A stretch of DNA of 11,195 nt from Candidatus Aminicenantota bacterium (GTDB taxonomy: Bacteria > Acidobacteriota > Aminicenantia > Aminicenantales > Aminicenantaceae). Position 1 is the stretch's first letter; each line of letters opens with the position of its first letter. Of this stretch, positions 1 through 4,715 are shown piece by piece. The notes beneath the pieces were generated by a model that saw only the letters and a program-made list of their open reading frames with translations, was not told the origin of the DNA and did no database searches. Position numbers and translations under genes: made by a program. The stretch spans positions 1-11,195 of the forward strand of contig JAUWTR010000014.1 in assembly GCA_030614645.1 (NCBI GenBank), given 5' to 3'.

Positions 1-2
1 CT

Positions 3-716
3 CTCTTTACGCAGCCAGACCTTGATCTTGCTGAAAAGAGTGTCCTGTACTGCAAAAATGATACGGTTTTTAATTAGGTCTAAAAGACAGAAGAATGAAA
101 GCATGGCCTCGTCAATATATTGATGTTTATTGAAAAAATCCAGAAAATCAAGGAAATCATTTTTTTTAAGTAGGCTAAGAATCTCCTCTGTTTTCTCTTT
201 TGATGAATATTCTTTTCCTTTAATGAGCTTGACGTTTTCTCTTTCTTTTTTCTTCATTAAGGAAAAAAATACTTCAGCCAGGTCGAATAAAGATACTTCT
301 AAGAATTCCAGCTCATCGGAAGCCGGAATTGGGGGCAGAAAACTCCGCTGCCATTTTTGCATTTGATCTTTCTCTTTTTTTCTGAGAATGGAACATGCTG
401 TCTTGATGTTTTGATAGTCTAGCAGGCGGTTTACCAGATCCTGGCGGGGGTCTTTCTCCTCTTCCGGAACAGTTTCCCTGGGTAGAAGCAGTTGGGATTT
501 GATATAGATTAGAAGGGCAGCAATAAGAAGAAATTCTGCTTCATGTTCCAGGTTTATATGTTCTTTTTTTTCAAGGTATTTGAGGTATTCTCTGGTGATA
601 ACAGCAATGGGTATATCGTGGATGTCGAGCTTTTTCTTTCTGATAAGAAACAGCAGTAGGTCTAAAGGGCCCTCAAAGCTTTCTAATTTGACCTGGTAGC
701 TGTTTATCGCTTCCAT
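3..716 (-). CDS. scpA: Segregation and condensation protein A (3' end outside window)
   Basis: ScpA is the kleisin of the bacterial SMC condensin. It bridges the SMC heads with ScpB and helps compact and separate chromosomes. Translating the minus strand from the ATG at 714-716 gives 238 codons with no stop before the window edge. The N-terminus carries the family signature FEGPLDLLLFLI (about residues 14-25), followed by a helical segment rich in Leu and Lys with AEFLLIAALLIYIKSQLLLP. The C-terminal part in the window (AMLSFFCLLDLIKN, then FAVQDTLFSKI) matches the winged-helix end of ScpA that contacts SMC. ScpA proteins are usually about 240-260 residues, so only the extreme C-terminus is missing. 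The start lies 15 bases after the trpS stop, with only a weak GAGA-type ribosome site, so it is probably translated as part of the M50-trpS-scpA operon. scpB would be expected next, beyond the left edge. Confidence 0.92.
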   Translation of the reverse strand, partial: MEAINSYQVKLESFEGPLDLLLFLIRKKKLDIHDIPIAVITREYLKYLEKKEHINLEHEAEFLLIAALLIYIKSQLLLPRETVPEEEKDPRQDLVNRLLDYQNIKTACSILRKKEKDQMQKWQRSFLPPIPASDELEFLEVSLFDLAEVFFSLMKKKERENVKLIKGKEYSSKEKTEEILSLLKKNDFLDFLDFFNKHQYIDEAMLSFFCLLDLIKNRIIFAVQDTLFSKIKVWLRKE

Positions 717-731
717 ATCTCTTGTTGGCAG

Positions 732-1724
732 TCAAAGCCCTATGGCTGTTCTTACTTCTTCCATTGTTTTCTGAGCTTTTTTCCGGGCTTTTTTATTCCC
801 ATTTTCCAGAGTGTCCCAGACAAGCTCCGGATGATTTTCGTAGTGTTTTCTTTTTTCCCGGAAACTGGAAAGGTCTGCGATTATTTTTTCTATAACAACA
901 TTTTTGCATTCCAGACATCCGATCCCGGCTGTGCGGCAGCCTTGAGTCAGTTCTTCTCTCTTTTCTTTGGATACAAAGGCCTTATGCAGGGTGAATACCG
1001 GGCAGTCGTCGGGCTCCCCCGGGTCGCTTCTTCTTTTCCGGCGGGTATCTGTAGTCATGGGCGATATTTTTTTCCGAATGATCTCAGGTGGATCCTTCAT
1101 AAGGATGGCATTGCTGAAGGATTTACTCATTTTACGTCCGTCGGTTCCGGCAAGCTTTGGTACTTCAGTAAGGAGCATCTGGGGTTCAGGGAAGACATTG
1201 CCGAAAAAACGGTTGAATCGGCGGGTTATTTCCCGGGCAAGCTCCAGATGATAAGACTGGTCTTCCCCGACTGGGACAATACCCGCTTTATAGATGAGGA
1301 TGTCAGCGGTCTGCAGGACCGGATATCCCAGGAATCCGTAAGTATTTAGCTCTTTTTCGGCAAGTTCTTTCTTCATTTCCTTAAAGGTCGGTACTCTTTG
1401 CAGCCAGGGTAAAGGAACGATCATGGAAAGCAGTAAATGAAGCTCGGCATGTTCCTTTACATCTGATTGGACAAAAAGCACACTCTTTTCCGGATCAAGC
1501 CCGACACTTAACCAGTCAGCTGCAACTTCAAAAGTATAACTCCGGATGACCTTTGAATTATGGTATTCAGAGCTTAATGCATGCCAGGTCACAATAGAAT
1601 AATAACACTGATATTTTTCCTGTAGTTTCAGCCAGTTGCGGAAGGCGCCGGCTAAGTGGCCTAAATGGCAGGCGCCGGTCGGCCGCATTCCGCTTAGAAC
1701 GAGTTGTTGTTTTTTTTCTGTCAT
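732..1724 (-). CDS. trpS: Tryptophanyl-tRNA synthetase with predicted Fe-S site
   Basis: Class Ic aminoacyl-tRNA synthetase that charges tRNA-Trp with tryptophan using ATP; cytoplasmic. The 330 residues are normal for bacterial TrpRS. The HIGH-type motif is PTGACHLGH (15-23), the KMSKS loop is exact at 198-202, and the tryptophan-pocket segment GYPVLQTADILIYKA is near 133-147. The anticodon-binding helical part holds four cysteines, C241, C263, C270 and C273, spaced x21, x6, x2. This nearly matches the C-x22-C-x6-C-x2-C set that binds a 4Fe-4S cluster in Thermotoga maritima TrpRS; a cluster here is inferred. The ATG at 1722-1724 is one base after the stop of the upstream M50 gene. No Shine-Dalgarno sequence is visible, so it is probably translationally coupled. 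scpA follows after 15 bases. Confidence 0.96.
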   Translation of the reverse strand: MTEKKQQLVLSGMRPTGACHLGHLAGAFRNWLKLQEKYQCYYSIVTWHALSSEYHNSKVIRSYTFEVAADWLSVGLDPEKSVLFVQSDVKEHAELHLLLSMIVPLPWLQRVPTFKEMKKELAEKELNTYGFLGYPVLQTADILIYKAGIVPVGEDQSYHLELAREITRRFNRFFGNVFPEPQMLLTEVPKLAGTDGRKMSKSFSNAILMKDPPEIIRKKISPMTTDTRRKRRSDPGEPDDCPVFTLHKAFVSKEKREELTQGCRTAGIGCLECKNVVIEKIIADLSSFREKRKHYENHPELVWDTLENGNKKARKKAQKTMEEVRTAIGL

Positions 1725-1725
1725 T

Positions 1726-2409
1726 TTAAAATATTCTTAATATTAATATGATGATTATATAGATCGGCCTGAAGATAAGATTAAGGATGCCCAGATAAAG
1801 CAATCCTAGGATGATAAGAAAGCCGTAAGGACGGATGCTGTCGTATCTCCGGGCAGCTTGTTCCGGCAGAATTCCCATTAAGATCCCGCTGCCGTCTAGG
1901 GGAGGGATGGGGATCAGGTTAAAGACTGCCAGCAAAACATTGAGAAATATGGCGTAAAAAAGAAGCATTGCCAAGCCTTCTAATGGATAGAATCCTTTAG
2001 GAAACCCTCCTCTTCCGCTTAGAAAAGTATTTAAAAAGTAGTTTACATTCGGGCTTAATGATTTCAAAATCAGTAAAATCAACATAGCAGAGGTAGCCAC
2101 AACCAGATTTGAAAGCGGGCCGGCAGCAGAAACCAGGAGGTTGTCCCGGCGGAGGTTTTTCAGGTTCAGGGGATTGACCGGAACGGGTTTTGCCCAGCCG
2201 AAAGGGGGAGCTCCCATAATTACCAGGATAACTGGTAGGAGTATTGTGCCTACAGGGTCAATGTGTGCTAGCGGATTAAGCGTAACCCTTCCCATTATAT
2301 GTGCGGTCGGATCGCCTAATTTATAAGCAGCCCAGCCATGGGATGCTTCGTGTACAGTAATAGCGAAGAGGATGACAAAAAGTTGGATAATAATCTCAAT
2401 TATATTCAT
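1726..2409 (-). CDS. Site-2 protease family (M50) integral membrane metalloprotease
   Basis: A small polytopic zinc protease of the S2P/M50 family, subgroup without a PDZ domain. This group is widespread next to trpS and scpA genes; its substrate is generally unknown. With the chosen start it has 227 residues. The zinc site HEASH (20-24) lies in the first membrane segment, followed by family landmarks LGDPTA (31-36), NPLAHIDPVGTILLP (45-59), FGWAKPVPVNP (70-80) and AAGPLSNL (95-102). The third zinc ligand is in NLIPIPPLDGS (D172). About five to six hydrophobic segments are visible. I chose the ATG at 2407-2409 because it places the HExxH helix where relatives have it. An upstream in-frame TTG at 2475 would add 22 residues that look unlike the family. 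No Shine-Dalgarno sequence precedes the ATG. The stop TAA (1726-1728) is one base from the trpS start. Confidence 0.9.
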   Translation of the reverse strand: MNIIEIIIQLFVILFAITVHEASHGWAAYKLGDPTAHIMGRVTLNPLAHIDPVGTILLPVILVIMGAPPFGWAKPVPVNPLNLKNLRRDNLLVSAAGPLSNLVVATSAMLILLILKSLSPNVNYFLNTFLSGRGGFPKGFYPLEGLAMLLFYAIFLNVLLAVFNLIPIPPLDGSGILMGILPEQAARRYDSIRPYGFLIILGLLYLGILNLIFRPIYIIIILILRIF

Positions 2410-2425
2410 TTTAAACCAGAAGTAA

Positions 2426-2454
2426 TTTATACCATAACTCAGCCACAGGGTAAA
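2426..2454 (-). promoter_or_regulatory. Possible sigma-70 promoter for the M50-trpS-scpA operon
   Basis: Reading the minus strand, TTTACC (2454-2449, 4 of 6 to consensus) is followed after 17 bases by TATAAA (2431-2426, 5 of 6). Initiation would fall roughly 8-12 bases above the ATG at 2409, giving a very short leader. That fits the lack of a ribosome-binding site before this start. The -35 box is weak, and this is a pattern match only. Confidence 0.35.
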
Positions 2455-2511
2455 GCGGAACTGGAGTTCCTCCAATTTTTTAAACTTACAGGAGATGTCA
2501 AGGCATGGACA

Positions 2512-2635
2512 CAGGTAAGTCCCTACGAAAGACAGGGATTTCCCCCAGCGGGGAAATCCCTTCCTGTCCTCACAACGCTCTCCTCGAGATTCTCTCGAGG
2601 AACCATGCCCGCGTGTTTTCGTATCAACTGACCTG
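2512..2635. repeat. Structured intergenic element with terminal inverted repeats (MITE/REP-like)
   Basis: A compact 124-bp element between glnA and the M50 gene. Its ends, 2512-2530 and 2617-2635, are inverted repeats matching at 15 of 19 positions, including an exact TACGAAA/TTTCGTA pair (2524-2530 with 2617-2623) and CAGGT.AGT at the outer edge. Inside are two perfect hairpins: GGGATTTCCCC (2535-2545) with GGGGAAATCCC (2550-2560) around a 4-base loop, and TCCTCGAGA (2581-2589) with TCTCGAGGA (2593-2601) around a 3-base loop. A further GGCATGG (2502-2508) can pair with CCATGCC (2603-2609) as an alternative fold. There is no T-run next to either hairpin, so a simple intrinsic terminator is unlikely. 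The nested layout suggests a non-autonomous mobile or REP-type repeat, or a structured RNA. No clear target-site duplication is seen. The rest of the 2410-2713 gap holds no credible gene. Confidence 0.6.
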
Positions 2636-2713
2636 ATTCTTGCTTAAGACTCACTAGCTTAAAAAAATGGGGGAGTCCTATTCAGGAGATGAATCTAGTT
2701 TTTGAACTATGAG

Positions 2714-4120
2714 CTACAGGATTGGCAGATATTTCTCCATTTCATAGTTTGATACTTTTTTATCGTATTCCTGGGAAACATTTTTATTATATTCTTTGAT
2801 TTCCCAGCTTTTATTGTCGATGAACTTGTGAAAGATATTTTCTCCCAAGGTTTCCTTGACCAGAACGCTTTTTTTCATATAGTCCAAAGATTTCATGAGG
2901 TTGGGTGGCAGGGTTTTGATATGAAGCCTCTTTTGTTTTGCATTAGACATTGCATAAATGTTTTCTTCGACCGGGTCGGCAAGAACGTATTTCTCCCGCA
3001 TTCCTTTCAGTCCTGCCATCACCATGGTTGCGAATGCCAGGTAGAGGTTGCAGGCCGGATCAGGTGATCTTAGTTCAATACGGGTGGAATGTTCTTTTCC
3101 CGGCTGGTATTCAGGCACCCTGATATAAGCGGAACGGTTTCTTTGTCCCCAGGCGATGTAAACCGGAGCTTCATATCCTCTGATCAAACGTTTGTATGAA
3201 TTAATCCATTGACAGAATACAGCGGAGATTTCCTGGGAATGCTCCATAAGCCCGGCAATGTAGTGGCGGGCTTTTTGGGACAGGTGGTAAGGGCTGTTTG
3301 AGCTGAAAAACAGGTTTTTTCCTTTTCTCCAGATCGATTGATGCACATGCATTCCGCTTCCATTCTGGCCGTTTAAAGGTTTGGGCATAAAAGTGGCGTA
3401 CAGGCCATGCATACGGGCGACCTTTTTAACTACATACTTAAACAGCATGCTTACATCTGCCATTTCCAGGGCGCTTAGATATTTCAGGTCGATTTCATGC
3501 TGGCCATTGGCGACTTCATGGTGGTCATATTCAGAATCTATGCCCATTTTTTTTAGAAGAAGTTGAATTTCTTTTCGGATTTCTCCATGCAGGCCGCCAA
3601 AAAAATAGCCCCCGTCATCAAGAGGTTCGGCTGTGTTTTTTTTAGGGAAAAGGAAAAATTCGAGCTCCGGCCCGATCTTGAAGTCATCGATTCCGAACTC
3701 CTTTTTTGCCATAGTAAGGGCGTTTTTTAAAACATAACGTGAATCCCCGTCATAGGGATTCCCTTCAGGAGTAAAAATATCTCCTGACATTATAGCCTCT
3801 TGCCATCTGGTTTTTTCGTTAAAACCTTGGTATTCCCAGGGAATTACCCGGAAAGTCTTGGCATCAGGCTTTATTACAAGGTCGCTCTCCTCGATACGCA
3901 TAAAGCCTTCGACTGATGAGCCATCAAAGCCTTTTCCTTCTTTAAAAGCTTTTTCCAGTTCGTTCACCGGAATGGAAAAGTCCATGCGCCTTCCGAGGAT
4001 ATCAGGGAAAATGATACGGATAAACTCGATGTTACTATCTGGGTCAAACACTGTTTTCAGCACTTCTTCTTCGTCTTTAAACCCAAATTTCTTTTTGTAG
4101 TTCCTGTTTATTTCTCGCAT
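2714..4120 (-). CDS. glnA: Glutamine synthetase, type I (GSI-alpha class)
   Basis: Makes glutamine from glutamate, ammonia and ATP in the cytoplasm, as a dodecamer in this family. The 468 residues carry the expected motifs: FDGSSVEGFMRIEESD (65-80), metal-ligand segment GPELEFFLF (150-158), NGQHEID (205-211), ATP-site KPLNGQNGSGMHVHQS (247-262) and IELRSPDPACNLYLAFA (348-364). The C-terminal region reads NIYAMSNAKQKRLHIKTLP, like the NIYVMS...GI.DLP of Bacillus GS. It lacks the insert and adenylylation context (DKNLYDLP) of proteobacterial GSI-beta, so control is more likely by glutamine feedback and transcription. R75 aligns with the Arg after SSVEGF implicated in feedback inhibition of Bacillus GS (from memory). 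The C-terminal tail reads KVSNYEMEKYLPIL rather than the common TPWEIERYL. The start is set by GGAGG (4129-4125), four bases from the ATG. It is divergent from an Lrp-type regulator. Confidence 0.96.
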   Translation of the reverse strand: MREINRNYKKKFGFKDEEEVLKTVFDPDSNIEFIRIIFPDILGRRMDFSIPVNELEKAFKEGKGFDGSSVEGFMRIEESDLVIKPDAKTFRVIPWEYQGFNEKTRWQEAIMSGDIFTPEGNPYDGDSRYVLKNALTMAKKEFGIDDFKIGPELEFFLFPKKNTAEPLDDGGYFFGGLHGEIRKEIQLLLKKMGIDSEYDHHEVANGQHEIDLKYLSALEMADVSMLFKYVVKKVARMHGLYATFMPKPLNGQNGSGMHVHQSIWRKGKNLFFSSNSPYHLSQKARHYIAGLMEHSQEISAVFCQWINSYKRLIRGYEAPVYIAWGQRNRSAYIRVPEYQPGKEHSTRIELRSPDPACNLYLAFATMVMAGLKGMREKYVLADPVEENIYAMSNAKQKRLHIKTLPPNLMKSLDYMKKSVLVKETLGENIFHKFIDNKSWEIKEYNKNVSQEYDKKVSNYEMEKYLPIL

Positions 4121-4124
4121 GATT

Positions 4125-4129
4125 CCTCC
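4125..4129 (-). promoter_or_regulatory. Ribosome-binding site of glnA
   Basis: Minus-strand GGAGG, four bases before the ATG at 4120-4118. It is the clearest Shine-Dalgarno sequence in the window and fixes the glnA start. Confidence 0.75.
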
Positions 4130-4167
4130 AATTGGGGGCCGGCACCTATTTTCAATTGAATCAATTG
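4128..4167. promoter_or_regulatory. Cluster of CAATTG boxes, candidate operator for the Lrp-type regulator
   Basis: Three exact CAATTG palindromes lie at 4129-4134 (within CCAATTGG), 4153-4158 (within TTCAATTGAA) and 4162-4167. A partial copy, AATTG, is at 4194-4198 inside the promoter pair. The boxes at 4153-4167 fall at or just after the predicted glnA start of transcription and directly against the -35 box of the opposite promoter. AT-rich imperfect palindromes in phase-like clusters are typical of Lrp/AsnC targets. That the neighbouring regulator binds here is inferred. Confidence 0.45.
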
Positions 4168-4196
4168 TTGATATATTTTAAATAAAATAATATAAT
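4168..4196 (+). promoter_or_regulatory. Sigma-70 type promoter of the lrp-like gene and peptidase
   Basis: TTGATA (4168-4173, 5 of 6) and an exact TATAAT (4191-4196) are separated by 17 bases. Initiation is expected near 4203, giving a leader of about 35 bases before the ATG at 4239, with an AAGG ribosome site at 4229-4232. It overlaps the glnA promoter on the other strand almost completely. Confidence 0.7.
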
Positions 4197-4202
4197 TGTC
4201 AA
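4175..4202 (-). promoter_or_regulatory. Sigma-70 type promoter of glnA
   Basis: On the minus strand, an exact TTGACA (4202-4197) is followed after 16 bases by TAAAAT (4180-4175, 5 of 6). Initiation would be near 4168, so the CAATTG boxes at 4162-4167 and 4153-4158 sit at the start site and in the early transcribed region. The -35 box abuts the -10 box of the opposite promoter. Confidence 0.65.
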
Positions 4203-4238
4203 GGAAATAAATCAATAAAGTAACAAATAAGGTAAAAA

Positions 4239-4715
4239 ATGGACGATAATAAGACAAAGACAGATGTAAAGATGGCGGATGATTTGGTCAGAAAGATAAT
4301 CAGGGCCCTGAATGAGAATGCCCGCAGGAGCTTCCGTGAAATCGCCAGAGAAACAGGTGCTTCTGTCACTTCTATTATTCTTATAGTGAAGAAATTTGAA
4401 GGATCAGGGGTCATAAAAAGATATATTCCGGTTGTGGATATGAATTACTTTGGCATAAAGATGATAGCGATAATTGCGTTGAGAATTTCTCAAGGAAAAT
4501 TATTGGAAACGCAGAGGAATATCGCGAAGGATTCACGTGTAGCTGCTGTATATGATATTACCGGAGAATGGGATTCTATTGTTATCGGATATTTCCAGGA
4601 CCGGGCTGACCTGAATGATTTTATTAAGAATCTTTTGGCGAGTGAATATGTTGACAGGTCTGTAACTCATATTGTATTAAATGTAGTAAAAGAAGAGAGG
4701 CGCATAAAAGTGTGA
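4239..4715 (+). CDS. Lrp/AsnC-family transcriptional regulator
   Basis: A feast/famine-type regulator of 158 residues, the normal size. Residues 16-60 form the winged helix-turn-helix, with ENARRSFREIARETGAS and then FEGSGVIKRYIPVVD. Residues 72-152 form the RAM (AsnC_trans_reg) ligand and oligomer domain, with VAAVYDITGEWDSIVIGY and THIVLNVVKEER typical of the fold. Family members bind amino acids and assemble as dimers to octamers on AT-rich DNA. I chose the ATG at 4239 because AAGG stands six bases upstream and a strong promoter fits it; an internal ATG at 4272 has no such site. It is divergent from glnA and overlaps the next gene by four bases (GTGA). Likely roles are control of glnA, of itself and of the peptidase. 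The effector cannot be read from sequence. Confidence 0.92.
   Translation: MDDNKTKTDVKMADDLVRKIIRALNENARRSFREIARETGASVTSIILIVKKFEGSGVIKRYIPVVDMNYFGIKMIAIIALRISQGKLLETQRNIAKDSRVAAVYDITGEWDSIVIGYFQDRADLNDFIKNLLASEYVDRSVTHIVLNVVKEERRIKV

Noticed and set aside
130..366. Plus-strand open frame of 78 codons opposite scpA
   Set aside because: Low-complexity Ser/Phe/Lys translation, antisense to a good ScpA frame.
831..1349. Plus-strand open frame of 172 codons opposite trpS
   Set aside because: It is the antisense shadow of a clearly coding trpS region, with no recognisable protein and no ribosome site.
2338..2631. Plus-strand open frame of 97 codons across the M50 5' end and the structured element
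   Set aside because: It spans antisense coding DNA and the hairpin element, and its sequence resembles no family; the hairpins explain its composition better.
2640..2713. Possible intrinsic terminator after glnA (minus-strand TCCT-GAAT-AGGA followed by CCCCCATTTTTTT)
   Set aside because: There is a T-run, but the stem is only four base pairs, too weak to call with confidence.
2714..4120. Adenylylation-controlled (GSI-beta) glutamine synthetase
   Set aside because: The Tyr context reads EENIYAMS as in Bacillus-type enzymes, not DKNLYDLP, and the GSI-beta insert is absent.
4139..4155. GGCAC...TTCA resembling a sigma-54 -24/-12 promoter near glnA
   Set aside because: The second element lacks the required GC at the right spacing, and two good sigma-70 promoters are present beside it.
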